Part shown: one piece after another, positions 35,045-46,900 of the stretch
Numbering within the stretch: position 1 is the stretch's first letter
How the letters are laid out: each line of letters opens with the position of its first letter
Assembly (NCBI GenBank): GCA_018287875.1
Contig: JAGVVL010000001.1
Coordinates: forward strand, 7,130,001-7,194,000
Length of the DNA: 64,000 nt
From: Nigrospora sphaerica
Taxonomy: Eukaryota; Ascomycota; Sordariomycetes; Amphisphaeriales; Apiosporaceae
Direction: 5' to 3'
Made by a program: the position numbers and the translations under genes
Notes under the pieces: generated by a model
The model's database searches: none
What the model saw: only the letters and a program-made list of their open reading frames with translations
What the model was told of the DNA's origin: nothing

Positions 35045-36146
35045 ATGTATATCCATTGGCCCCTAGTAAGTGCTGCTGCCGTGTCGCGCCTGTTCCGGTC
35101 GTCTATACGATGGGGCCCCGGCTATACTGGGCTGTTTCGGAAGAACGCCGGTGGGCAGTGGTATAAACCCTTCTACAGAACCATGATTGCTTGGACCCTT
35201 CGAGTAGGAGAGACCCGAGGCGTCCGACAGACGAACGGTGGTATAACCATCGTACGAAATGAACCTGGCGTGCTCGTCACCTAAGCTGATGATGTGTCAG
35301 TCTCCCAATCGACATCTCTGGGCGCCACCAACAATATAGACACCTATGGTCGTGTCCCATAAAAAGGGGTCGTAACGCAAAACTTCCTCTGTATGGGACG
35401 CATTCAGAAAGGGGCTATGCGTTGCACCTTCAAGGCGGCAGTGACCACACTACTACATTTGATATGTACTACTCGGGGGCCGCATCGACGCCATGTTCTA
35501 ATACAGACAAAGCATGGATATGGCGAGAACGCCGAATTATTTGCATAAGGTCGTTGCTGCTGGAACGTGTCGAAGAACGCCCCATCGTCTGTATCGGAGG
35601 ATTGGGGATCGGGCGACTCCCTGCTCGTGGCCGAGCCAGCATGGAACTATTCAATAATGCAACGGGGCATTGTCGATGCCCAGCCTTTGGGCGTGTGGGC
35701 TCACCCCGGTCTGGTTCAGCTTCGACTACGGAATATTAGTCTACCGACATTGGGACGACGGCACCGGTGCGCCGGAAATTTAGTTATTGGCTTCTTTTGG
35801 GCTCGGCTTTGACCGGATTCCATTGTTCCGCGGCTGGCTAGCATATTGTTACACAGGAGACAGCGCTCTCATGAAAGTCAATGCCGCGGCTATCGACCTC
35901 GCGAACAAGGTGAATGCCGCCGTAGCCTAACACTACCTTGACGACAAGCCCTCAACAGGCAAGGGCGCCGGCGAACCCACGTGGGATCTCGGTGAGCTGT
36001 CTGACTCCCAACAGCAACAGCGACTCGAAACCCCCAGGGGCGCGCCATGTAAACCCCGCCCAAGGGCCAACGACCAAAGGAGGGCTATATGGCGAGAGGC
36101 GCGGCCGGCACTTCCCCAGAACTGGCTGCGCAGCCGCTCTGCGTAG
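35045..36146 (+). pseudogene. Possible decayed coding region (tentative)
   Basis: Several adjacent plus-strand frames read as ordinary protein, in contrast with the skewed frames around them. One segment is the ATG frame 35045-35284 (79 residues), one is 35567-35812, and one is the frame from 35658 to 36146, which has only two stops (35781 and 35928) in about 163 codons. The last includes GLTPVWFSFDYG, YRHWDDGTGAPEI, FRGWLAYCYTGDSAL and AAAIDLANKVNAAVA. No single frame spans the region and I recognise no family. The low stop count is only mildly unusual for this base composition, so this may be chance. Confidence 0.2.
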
Positions 36147-38006
36147 TCTACTGCAACTAGTCCCTTGCCGGGTTGGCTAAGCCGGGCCTCCGATCTCTAT
36201 CATTGAATTCGATATTGATCTTCCCCATAATCGAGCCATGTCCGTGAACGGATGAGTTGTCGGCCGACCGTGGGACTGTGCTGGGATTGGCGGTTAGCAA
36301 CTAGGCAATACGTGCCCCTCAACTCGGACCCCCGACGTCTTCGACGGTGCTGTCGGGTCGTCGTCGACATCGGGGACAATGTATGAGGGGGTCGGTCTGG
36401 TCAGACTGGGACGGCATGAAGGAGCAAGTATGTGTAGACGTAGATCCGCGGCTGCCAGGGTGTGGTGTTCTGGTCTAGGTGTCTCTCTTGCTCGGCGTCG
36501 CTCAGCAGACGGCTTGGGCAGACGACTCATGGAAGCCGGGATGCCGCGGTCTCTGTGCGGGCCGGAGTCACAGCCGTGGGAGATTGGAAATACCCAGGCT
36601 TATCGCGGCATGTACTTGAATGTATCGTGAGCCCACCGGGAGCGGAGGGCGGCATTCGATGGGTCTGGCGGTCATCCAGCAGTCATCCGACGACCAGAAT
36701 GGCTTCGTGTATCTCGCCGGCGGAGAATTGTAGTGTCATGGACAGTCACAGGGGGAGATAGGATGAATAATGCGCAGCCGAGGGGCCGGCGTGAAGGCGG
36801 GCGGCGTTGGTAGCGATGTCGGTTCTCTGGCCGATAGGGAGGGCCTTATCGGCGGCGAGGGTCTCGCGTGGACCTGCCGCATACGGGGTAGCGCACCGTC
36901 TTGTGGGGTAGCGCATCGGTCTTGGCATCCCGGAGGCTCTAGCGGACTAACGAAAGCCCAAGCTCGGGACGAGTTTCTACCACGGATCCATGGAAAGAGC
37001 ACGATTCCTCCCATGCCCGTCCAACGCATCTGGTCACGCACCCGTCCATCGCGGTTCAGGTGGTGGGGCTAAAAGAGGTAAGCACTCGCGGGCAGGAGCG
37101 GCGAGGGTTCTACCGCTAACAGTACCTAGATACTCAGTATATACCACCGTAACTGACATTCTCCATCCCATCCAACACGTTCCCAGTTGTCCCGCGCTAG
37201 GTACTTAGGTACTTTGGATCGCCCAGGTATGTGGATACGGACTTACACGTACTTCCCTAGGTGGGAGCCCATGGCGGAAGATAAGATTAGGGACGATGGA
37301 CGATGGCGAGAGAAACCAAACCTTCCAGCTTGGCCCGGGAAGCCCTGCGATGGGCTATCGCGTAGAAGGTGAAAAGGAAAAGGGCAGACGCGGCCCAAGA
37401 AGATGCACCCATCCATCCGTGCCAGCTTGCCTGATTGTCCACCACCCATCCTGCTTACTTCTCAGCTAGGGCAGTCTGGCTGTCGATCTGACGTAGCCGT
37501 CAGGCCAATGGGAACCCCTCACTTGCCCCCCGCAACACCCGAAAAGCTCAGGTTCCCTGGCGGCGGGTGACTCGTCGGGGATGCAAGGGCCGCCATGGAT
37601 CCCAGCTTTTTCCAGGGTTCCAGCGCTCCAGCGCTGCCCCAGCTGCCCCTCCATCGATCCGCGGACCGGACGAGTATAATGGGGACCAAGGTCCCGCGAG
37701 GTAGCCCCGACGGGCTTCTCCCTCTCTCCCTCTGTTCATCTCGTGTGTCACACGTCGTCCCGCGCCGTGCCGTATCGTGTCGTGTCACGCTTTCGCCGTC
37801 GTTCCTGACCTCAAGCTACTTCTTTACTTCCCGCTAGATCTTTGGTCCCTCATCTTGACTTGCTTCCCCCCTCCCCTCCTTGCCCCCACCCTCTCGTCCG
37901 CTCCTCGCTTGGACTCTCCGAATCGAGCAACGCGAGCTCCTACGTTGGCACTACTCTTTCTCCCACCCTCTCCCCCTTCCACCCCGTTGCGGCTACTTAA
38001 ACCATC

Positions 38007-39608
38007 ATGGCCACCCTCCGTCACGCTGGCTTGCGGCCTCTCCTCAGCCAAGCCGCAAAGCCCTTCTCGGTTCCCTCTTCCCGCCTCGCCCGCCCCTTCT
38101 CCCTCTCAGCTGCTAGAATGGCCTCCAGCTTCTACCCCGGCGAGCCTGAGGCTCCCGTCCTCAAGACGGAGATCCCGGGCCCCAAGTCCCGCGAGCACAT
38201 TGCCAAGCTGGACAAGGTGTTCGACACCCGGAGCTTGAACATGCTCGCCGACTACACCAAGAGCTTTGGTAACTACATCGTAGACCCCGATGGCAACCAG
38301 CTGCTCGATGTGTGAGTACCTGTTCCGCCGCCCCAAATCTGTCTCTTGGTCGGCAAGCCCGGCACTAACGCGAGCGCCGCGCCCCCCCTTCTCTCTAGCT
38401 ATGCCCAGATTGCCTCCATTCCCCTTGGCTACAACAACCCGGCCCTGACCAAGGCCGCTCAGAGCCCCGATATGGTCAATGCCATCATCAACCGACCCGC
38501 TCTGGGCAACTTCCCCTCCCACGACTGGGCCGACGTCCTGGAAACGGGAATCCTCAAGGTCGCCCCCAAGGGCCTGGACCAAGTCTTTACCGCCATGGCG
38601 GGCTCTGACGCCAACGAGACAGCCTACAAGGCTGCCTTCATGTGGCGCCGTATGAAGGAGCGCGGCGGTCCCACGGTAGAGTTCACTGAGGAAGAGATGA
38701 ACTCGGCCATGAACAACCAGTCCCCGGGCGCCTCGCAAGAGCTCTCCATCATGTCCTTCAAGACGGCCTTCCACGGCCGCCTGTTCGGCTCCCTGTCCAC
38801 GACGCGGTCTAAGCCCATCCACAAGCTCGACATTCCCGCCTTCGACTGGCCTCAGGCCACCTTCCCCCAGCTCAAGTACCCGCTCGAGGAGCACGCCGAG
38901 GAGAACGCAAAGGCCGAGGCCGATTCGTTGGCCGAGGTCGAGCACCTCATCAAGAACTACCACATCCCGCCCTGCGCCGTCATCGTCGAGCCCATCCAGT
39001 CCGAGGGCGGTGACAACCACGCGTCGCCCGCCTTCTTCCGCGGCCTACGCGAGATTACGGCCAAGCACAACGTCCTGCTCATCGTCGACGAGGTGCAGAC
39101 GGGCGTGGGCGCCACAGGCAAGTTCTGGGCCCACGACCACTGGGATCTGCCCAGCCCCCCGGACATGGTGACCTTCTCCAAGAAGGCCCAGACGGCCGGC
39201 TACTACTTTGGCAACCCGGAGCTGCGGCCCAACAAGCCGTACCGCCAGTTCAACACGTGGATGGGCGACCCGGCCCGCGCCCTGCTCTTCCGTGCCATAA
39301 CCGACGAGGTTGAGCGTCTGAACCTGGTGGAGAACACGGCCAAGGTCGGCGACTACCTCTTCGGCAAACTCGAGGGGCTCGCCAAGAAGTACCCGGGCCA
39401 GTTTGAGAACCTGCGCGGCAAGGGCATGGGCACCTTCATCGCCTTTGACAACCCGCAGCGCGACCAGTTCCTCGCCAAGGCCAAGAAGTTTGGCATCAAC
39501 ATCGGCGGCAGCGGCGCCAACGCCGTCCGCCTGCGGCCCATGCTCATCTTTGAGAAGCAGCATGCCGACATTCTGCTCGCCGCGCTTGAGAAGATTGTGT
39601 CGGCGTGA
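38007..39608 (+). CDS. uga1: 4-aminobutyrate aminotransferase (GABA transaminase)
   Basis: There are two exons: 38007-38311 and 38399-39608. The 87-nt intron has donor GTGAGT and acceptor CTCTAG. The predicted protein is 504 residues. This PLP enzyme moves the amino group of GABA to 2-oxoglutarate, giving succinic semialdehyde and glutamate in the GABA shunt. Visible motifs are AGSDANE (about 169-175), the PLP-binding Asp region IVDEVQTG (about 330-337), the Schiff-base lysine in FSKK (about 361-364) and FNTWMGDP. The first 37 residues are rich in Arg, Ser, Ala and Leu without acids, which predicts a mitochondrial targeting peptide. A second Met (residue 38, MASSFYPG) lies right after it. No GABA permease or transcription-factor gene is next to it. 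Confidence 0.95.
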
Positions 39609-41164
39609 AGCGGCCCGTGATTACGACGTAACGGGTTATGTGCAGGGTCTATCTCCCCGCCGCCAGGCTGTACCGGGGAATACAGGGAGGTTCAATGCGG
39701 GAGTCGGGACTTGATTTTTGGGACGCGGATGACTGCACGTCCTCATCTGCTTGCTTCTAGCGTTGATTTAGAAAACATCCTTTACAAGCGAAACGAACCA
39801 CAAATAACGACACTACCGCGGCGCTATCTATGACTGTCCGTCTCGTGTTTCGGTACTGATTCCGTGCTAATGCGGGCCAAGCCAGGAATATGGCCTCGGC
39901 ATGCATATCAACCGTTCTCTGGTAACACGGCCGTCAATGTTTTTATTAACTATGGGGCTATCCATTCCTACCTACGCGGAGTAGTACCACATCACGTACG
40001 CAGGTGCACATAGGCCCTACATGGAACGCCGGCGGTTGCTGCTTCACTGTCCCCCTTTGCCAGCTTACACTGATGGATTCGGCGCCCTCGTCTCTCATTC
40101 CTCGTGCCGTATGCGGGATCCATTAGGAAATCCCGCCACCAAGCTCGACTGGGAGGGGTATCTTTCCTTGAATTTGCCAGATCGCCTGTTACCCGTTTCC
40201 CCATGGCATTATAGTGCTCGAGGCACGTCGGCCGCCCGTCAGTGTTGTCCTGTCACGGCCGGTCCCTGATAACGCGGCCTTGGACGGGGGATTGGTGGTG
40301 GTTGCTGCTGCTGTTTATTGCCGCCGCTTTGGCAGCTTAATGATCCGATAAGACTGAATCTCCTTCCGTAGTCCCCTCTCCTGTGCCACACACATGGCTG
40401 CCCAGGGCACAAGGCCGTCTCCTCCCCCTAGACCTAAACGCCAATGCTTTTCCCACGTACAGACAAATGTAAGAAATCGAGACCATAGCGCCAACGTCGT
40501 CCCTCGGCGCCTTGGCGAATGCAAACCATGTGCGTATAAAACTGCCCTTCCATGCAGACCACTTCCTGTTTTCTTTGGTACAAAAACAACAATGAGAATA
40601 TAGCAGCGGTTGGTGAGTCCCAAGTGGACGAGGGGTAAGCGGAGACCGTGGATTTCGGAGCCCCCAACTGGGTATAGAATGGCTCCCGTAACCCATGGAT
40701 AGTATACACACAACGACTGGGCCCGTCGGCATGGGCGCCACGTTGTCGTTCGAGTCCTGTCCAGGCCTGGTAATTTGTCCCATATGTATTCACCAGAAAT
40801 TGCTAACCCATCCAATCCGTGGGACAGGCGATTCATGATAGCCCGCTGGTAGCAACGTGGACAGGCATTGGGGGCAGCGCGGTTTAATGGCTCAGCACCT
40901 CATGCTTCCTGGCCCCATCCGGATGGTCCAGGCCGCCCTCTCCAGCCCCTTCGTCGGCTGGCTTGGTCGGAGACGCATCAGCGTCGACGCCGAAGACACC
41001 ATTCGTGGCGTGCTGCTTCTGTTGCTCCATCTCGAAGGCGCGCATATTAAGCTCATTCTCCTTCTCGAGCGCAGCTTCCTGCTCGCGCAGTCTTAACTTC
41101 TCGGCTTCCTCCGCAAGTCGTCGCGCGTCTTCGTCTTCCCCCAACGCGTCTTCTTCTTGCTCCG
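39609..41164. other. 3' flank of GABA transaminase and of SET2
   Basis: Convergent region. The part from 39609 to about 40880 holds no supported gene. The part from 41164 down to 40884 is not read in the SET2 frame as assembled, but it is open in another minus-strand frame that looks like the lost SET2 C-terminus (see the SET2 entry). Confidence 0.6.
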
Positions 41165-41200
41165 TCATCTCCACATCGACGGCCGCGTCCATTTCGGGGG
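40884..41200 (-). pseudogene. Out-of-frame SET2 C-terminal tail
   Basis: This minus-strand frame runs from the proline tract to the TAA at 40884. It encodes about 100 acidic, helix-prone residues (EEDALGEDEDARR, EKLRLREQEAALEKEN) that are absent from the assembled SET2 frame. The composition fits the coiled-coil tail that follows the proline run in related proteins. No GT...AG intron with good sites joins the two frames, because the expected protein sequence is continuous on both sides of the proline run. Confidence 0.65.
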
Positions 41201-43910
41201 CGGGGGTGGGGGCGGTGGCGGGCTGGACAAGTCGGCGTCTTCCTCCTTGAGGCGTTTGATCATAGGGATGTCGGAGGGCGTTGCGCTCGCCGACCCAGCA
41301 GCCTCCTCTTCGCGCTTGCGCTTCTTTTCCGTACTGGCGGGGGTAGATGCCACGTCTTCGTCGTCCGTTAACGTGACCTCGCCGTCCGCTACGGCATCCA
41401 ACGAGGGGTCGGCGCTTGAACCGGCAGCGGGGGCACAACCGTCCTCTGCAGCCCGGTCGGCTTTCTTCTTCTCGTGGGCGTTGTACTTGATTACGGCCTT
41501 GTCGAGAAACTCCTTGACATACTGCTTGACTTTTCTCTCCTGCTTCTTGGAGACCGAAGTGGGGTCATCGACGCGCTTGTTCTTGTAGTCCGACGAGACG
41601 AGCTTCTTATTGATTTCCTTGGCGAATTTTTTCAGATCTTCCTTGGGCAGTTTATGCCGGAATTTGTCCATGACATGTTTCACATGGGGGAAGAGCTGGT
41701 GAATCAATTAGTTGCTGAGGGCGCGGGCTGCTGGGGGTACCATTAGAGCTTACTGTATTCTCGTATATTTTCATTTGCTTCTCGACTGGCAGCGACCGCC
41801 ACTTCTCCTTCTTGGTTTCCTGCGTTGGGGGGCTCACGTGCTGAGGAGTCTGTGATGCCGATCTCCTGAGCGTGGTGTTGCTGTCCGGCTTCGTAAGCGA
41901 GTCAATAATGTCTTGGAGCGTCTTCTGCTCCTTGATTGCCTTGGAAGAGCCCTGTTCTGCTAGGACCTCGGGGGCAGGCGCCGTCGGCTTTTGCCACGTA
42001 GTAGTACCGCCCTTGGTGTAGTAGTACCAGCTGCCGGAATTGTCCGTGGCGATGAACCAACCGGCTGGGAGAGACGCAGGATCAGGGGGGCGACGTTGGC
42101 GCTGGCTGTAGAAGTTAGGGTTCCGCTGGGGAACGGTGCTTCGGGGGCCCTTGGGAACGTTCTCGGGCAAAGGAACGGTGACAGACGCCTTGGCAGGAGT
42201 GGCTTCCTCGGGGCGGGCTGATCGGCGTTCTTCGAACGAGTTGAGAGGCTGGGCATTCGGCGTCCCTTGGGCAGGGCGGGCTTTTCGCGGGATCCGGTAG
42301 CCTGTCTCCAGCTTGCTCCATTCATCAAGTAGCTTCTGGGCCTCGTGGGCGACTTCTTCATTGTCCGAGTTGGTCAGAGGCTGGATGGCTGACTCGATCT
42401 TGGAGTCGGTGATTTTGTTGCGCGTCAGACGGGGAAATCGATCCAGGATGTTCAGAATCTGAAGAACGACATTGTGGTCGTCCTTGAAGGTGTTCAGTGT
42501 CGTTTTGAGGAACTCATACCCGTGCATCCGCACCACGTAGGGAAGCAGGCGCTCGTCGCACGTCTGGATGCGCTCGAGCAGCTTCACCGCGATCCATTTC
42601 TCCTTGCACTGCATGAGCGTGGCCATGACCTTCTGTACGCCCTTCTCGTCGAGCCCGCGAGCCTCGATGCTGTTAACGTAGTCCTCGTCATCCTCGCCCA
42701 CCCGTTTCTTGCGGGGCTTCTTGACGACAGCGACGGTCGTGTCCCAGCCGTCGGCATCATCGATTCCGAGGGCCTCGATGGTGGCGTCCGAGAGCTTCGT
42801 GGCACGCTCCGTCTGCGTCTTGCCACCAATGAAGCCAATGCAGTTGGGCTCGGCACAGTAGCAGGGTTGCGGGTCGGCGCCGTATCTGTCGACGTTGTAG
42901 TTGAAGACCAGCTCCTCGCCGGCCTGGACCTTGCGAGCAGCGAAAATGCCCATGCGCAGCTTGTTGCCCACCACCCACTTGTCCACGTAGCAATTGGGGT
43001 TACACGAGTGGTTGCAGAAGCGGCCGAGGTTGCCCTTCTTGGTCGCGTCCACGAACTCGTGCTTCGTCAGGGACATGAAGTAGAAGTGCTTGATGCCCTC
43101 CTTGTCGTACTGGACCATGCGACGGCGGAAGGTGGGCTCGTTGATGACCTCGCCAATGTACTCAAATATGAAGTCGTTAGCTTGCAAATCTTGGTTGGCG
43201 CGGAGGCCAAAGCCCTTCTTGTCCGTCTTGATGACCGAGACGTCGGCATACTGGCGTTGCTGAAACCGCTGGTTCTGGCATCCATCGCCGCAGTTGCATT
43301 CCCGGTCGACACACTCCATCTTGGTGGCTCGGTTGATGCAGTCCGAGTCCTCGCCGCAGGCAAGGTTCTTGCCGTCCCCTACAAATCAGTGTCAGCCAGC
43401 GCGCCCCAGCCGGCCGGCGCGAGCGGCATGGAAGCAGAGTATGGCGGGGCACCTACGCCATTCCTCGGTGCAGTCGCAGTCCAGGGCATCGTGCTCCGTG
43501 GAGCCGAGCGACTTGGAGCCGTAGAGGCAGTCGGTGATGATCTGGAAGTGCTCCTTGGAGGCTTCCGTCATGTCGGGGAGGTCGTCGAAGAGCATGGCTG
43601 GTCGCGCAGGTGCTCGCGGGGCGGCGGCTTTGGACGAGGCTTTGCGAGCGAGTTTCGGGGGCACGGCAACGCCGTCGGGCGTTGAGGCGCTGTCGCTGCG
43701 CGCCTTCTGTTCCTCGGGCGACAAGGTGGGCGACTTGGATCTCGAGCGCGACCTGGAGGCCTTGCTTCGGTCCGGGCTGGGGGCCGCGGAGCCTTCTTGC
43801 TTCACCACTCGACTGGCCCCGTCGTCGGCCTGGTCAAGGCCTGCGGTGCCGCCATCGTGCTCGACCTTGAGGTTCTCCAAGCCGTCTTGGACGCGTTCCT
43901 CATCCCCCAT
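41165..43910 (-). CDS. set2: Histone H3 lysine-36 methyltransferase SET2, C-terminus frameshifted
   Basis: There are three exons: 43910-43457, 43378-41754 and 41695-41165. The introns are 78 and 58 nt. As assembled the protein is 869 residues. An Arg/Ser-rich N-terminus is followed by AWS ([26 protein letters not shown]), SET (about 195-316, with [30 protein letters not shown]), post-SET ([10 protein letters not shown]), a helical middle region, a WW domain (about 588-616) and the SRI domain (from about 694, [12 protein letters not shown]), which binds the phosphorylated Pol II CTD. SET2 methylates H3K36 during elongation. The frame ends at 41165, soon after a proline tract. Shifting frame at the C5 run 41196-41200 opens an acidic coiled-coil tail that ends at 40884 with KHEVLSH, the ending I recall from related SET2 proteins. 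A one-base loss is therefore likely, as an assembly error or a true mutation. Confidence 0.9.
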
Positions 43911-46900
43911 GATCGCGGCAGGCGTAAGACGCCTTGATCCCGAGTAAGGGCAGACGATCCGGCCAGCTCACGGTTGGTTCCTGAAGCCGGTAGCCCGGGG
44001 GGAGGGAGAGGAGGAGGGTGCAGCGAAGTGGGTGGATGGGTGGAAGAGATGATGGAGCGGGATTGGCGGGGACCGGCTGGGAAAAGCTGCGCGCGTGGGT
44101 GGAATACCTGGGACCGGAGCTGGGCAGGCGGTGTTGATGCAGGGCAATCAGTCAGTCAAGTCAGCTCTGGAGAGCGAGGGCCGAATGGACCTGGCCCGAA
44201 GCCCTGCAGTTGAGGTTTTGCGGTTCTGCACACCCGTTGCCCGTCCCAATGGCGCAGGAAAGGTTTTTGTGGGGAAGAAAGAAGAGAGGACAGGCGGCAG
44301 CGACCTAGCCCTTACAAAGACACCTAGCAAGCGACCTTCTCGGTGTGGTCGACAGGCACCGCTTGCCGGGGGGTTCGAATGGCCCTGAACGGGATGCGAC
44401 TAGTCTGGTCCTTGTGTGATGAGGTGGATGTACGGGGAAGGAAAGTGGATGAAATGGCGACGAGGACTAGGTAAATTCAAATGCTACGCGGGTCAAGCAC
44501 TAGTTGCGCCTAGGTACTTCCAAGTAAGATACGAGATACGGGATACTTGAGGCAGGTATGTAGGGTCGATACGTGCCGTCTGCTGTTTGAGCCCACGAGC
44601 CCTGCAATCGGCGAGCGAGAGGCTGGCTTAGAGGGAGGCAGCGGCAGCGGCAGAGGTCGAGAGGCGAGGAAGCCCTTGAAGAGGATAGGTACCCTGGAGA
44701 TTTGTGGCTGGAGCAGGAACCCTTCGCAGGCAAGCGCCTACCTATGTCGCGGAGTCCTGTCCGGGCCACTGGCTCGTGACTGCTTTGCAGCCCGTTGCTG
44801 GAAATAAAAAATCGGTATGGATTCATCTAGGGATGTAGTGCCATGGGGTGGACAGACACGGCTCCATGCTGAACTGGGGGTGCTGAACTAGGAAGTTGTT
44901 GGGGGGTCCTGATGACAATGGATCGCGACCGTCCTTTTTTTTTCCTCTTTCCAATGGCATTTTGATCAGTCGGGGGAAAGGCAGCCGCAAGCCGATGGGG
45001 GAAAAGGCGGATTCGCATCGGGGCCGTGCATGGCCGCTAACCACCTCGCGTGTGTGCGCTTCCCTCCCATCGTTTGGACAGCCCGTTTCTTTACGCGGCT
45101 CCAAGCTACGAATGCCCCAACAACAGCATAAAGAGGCAGCCTGGCTTGTGCTTCGGTTCTTTGGGAGACTTATGTGGTCAGAGCCCCCCAGATATGAGGC
45201 AAGTACTGCGTCGCGTAGGGACTCTCGACGGTTAAGTAGCCGTGGATGGGTGGATGCTCAAGTACCTGTAGCCAGCGTCCGCGGTAAAGCCCCATACATG
45301 TTGGACTCCCTAGATCATCTACCATTCCATCCATCCACTGGAGACTGGAAAGCCGTTGAGCCAGCTGTATGCAGGCAAACCGAGTCGTCGGGTCTACTGA
45401 CCATTCCATGAATTCTCGAGGATCCAAAGGAAGCAAATGTACATACCTAAAATATGAGGGCCGGGTCTTTATCCTCGCCTGCCTTGGATCTTCATTTGTA
45501 ATGCAGGTCTAGGAATTGCATAGGGCTATGGGGAAGGCGGGAAAGCTGATGTCAATGCGACACAAGACGCCACCCAGTTGTGTCCAAGAACAACTAATCG
45601 GGAGCGGCCCGACTCGCAAGCACCCCCATGCATACCCCAACCTATCACTTGCTTCGATCAACCTGCTGGATCGACTTTTTGTCGCCGCTACACGACTACA
45701 TACCTACCTACCTGACCTACTGCTCCAGGCAGACATCCCCGGGGCCGCGCCGGACGTTGGGGGTGGTTGTTACTGAACGTTTGCATCGAGCTTGTAGTTA
45801 GTGGCTGAATTCGAACATTCGACAGGCGGGTTCAATATCTGGCAGAAGCATGAAGGTACGTACGGCATGTAGGTAACCACGTACTCACATACGTGGATCT
45901 ATCTGCTTAGGCATCTAGGTATACTACTAGTAGCTTAGTAGGCCGACACTGGCTAGTGTTTCCCTGGGCAATGATGCAATACAACACAGTGGCCGTGTAT
46001 CATGGTGGCAGATTCCGCCATGGTTCGTACCGGTCAGGAACCCAGCCCCTCCCCACGACAACTCTTCGCGTGGCATGTCTTGCATCCTGCCAGCGCATCG
46101 ATACATGCGCCTTTAACAGCCCACGCCTTCGGGCAGCAGGGCCTCATCCATGAAGCATGGGGACGGGAGCCGGGCAGTTCGGGCGGTTTTGTGCAGGGGT
46201 GGGGGTCATGTCCCCTATGAGGAGCTGCCAACACACTATGCATCCATGCAGGGCTACCTATTTTTTAACTTGCCTGGTCCTAAGATCGGGTACGTAGCCA
46301 GAGCTTTCAACCGGGAAGAAGAGGCTTTGAAAGAGCGGTATGGGACTTGGGGGCCCGAGGAACATGGAACATGTAAGTAGCCATCTGCCTACCTCCGGGG
46401 CATGGATATAAGAGGGACGGACAACGCAGCAGCTAGACGGGTTCTCCCCCGATTGAAATTTCCCTCGTCTCGCAACCTTCCGTCCAAATTGCTGCGGCTC
46501 GGAAAGGCCTTGTGTGCCCCGTGCCGACGCCAGCCCTACACAGAGCGTCACTGGCCCATCGCGCACCACCGGGGGCTCGGGAACTCGAACTGTCGCAATT
46601 GGGTGTGACGAACGCTTGACCTGTGCTCGTCGCGCGCCTGTGAGGACGGCGAGAGGCCGTATGGCTGTATGATTGGCGAATTCGGGCTGCAACTCAACCA
46701 GTCAGCCGGCGCAGCCCTCTTACCAGCGAACCCACCGGGCCCAGCAAGATTTGCCAGAGGCCGTAATGGAGGCCAGCGACCCCATCCGAGAAAGGCACCA
46801 ATAGGACCCGGAGTTGCTGCCGGCCTGCCCTCCAGCATAGGAGTTTCGACGACACCGAACTCGTGATCACCTCAGACCACCTTCGTCCCGTGTCTTCCTC

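Larger units (their letters stand above)
28416..38006. other. Gene-poor stretch, 9.6 kb
   Basis: I found no supportable intact gene between the microsatellite and the GABA transaminase start. There is no tRNA, no transposon protein and no terminal repeat that I can see. Frames longer than 130 codons (for example 29059-29556 and 31739-32287) have skewed composition and no recognisable domain. Base composition is not strongly AT-rich, so there is no obvious mark of repeat-induced point mutation. Small simple repeats lie at 30269-30309 and 32367-32394. A possible decayed coding segment is listed separately at 35045-36146. The last 200 bases are a pyrimidine-rich promoter or 5' UTR for the next gene. 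Confidence 0.6.

Noticed and set aside
38106..39020. 304-codon open frame antisense to GABA transaminase
   Set aside because: Shadow of a strongly biased coding exon; the sense frame is a clear enzyme.
42474..43685. 403-codon open frame antisense to SET2
   Set aside because: Shadow of the SET2 exon; it runs through the SET2 intron and contains no recognisable domain.
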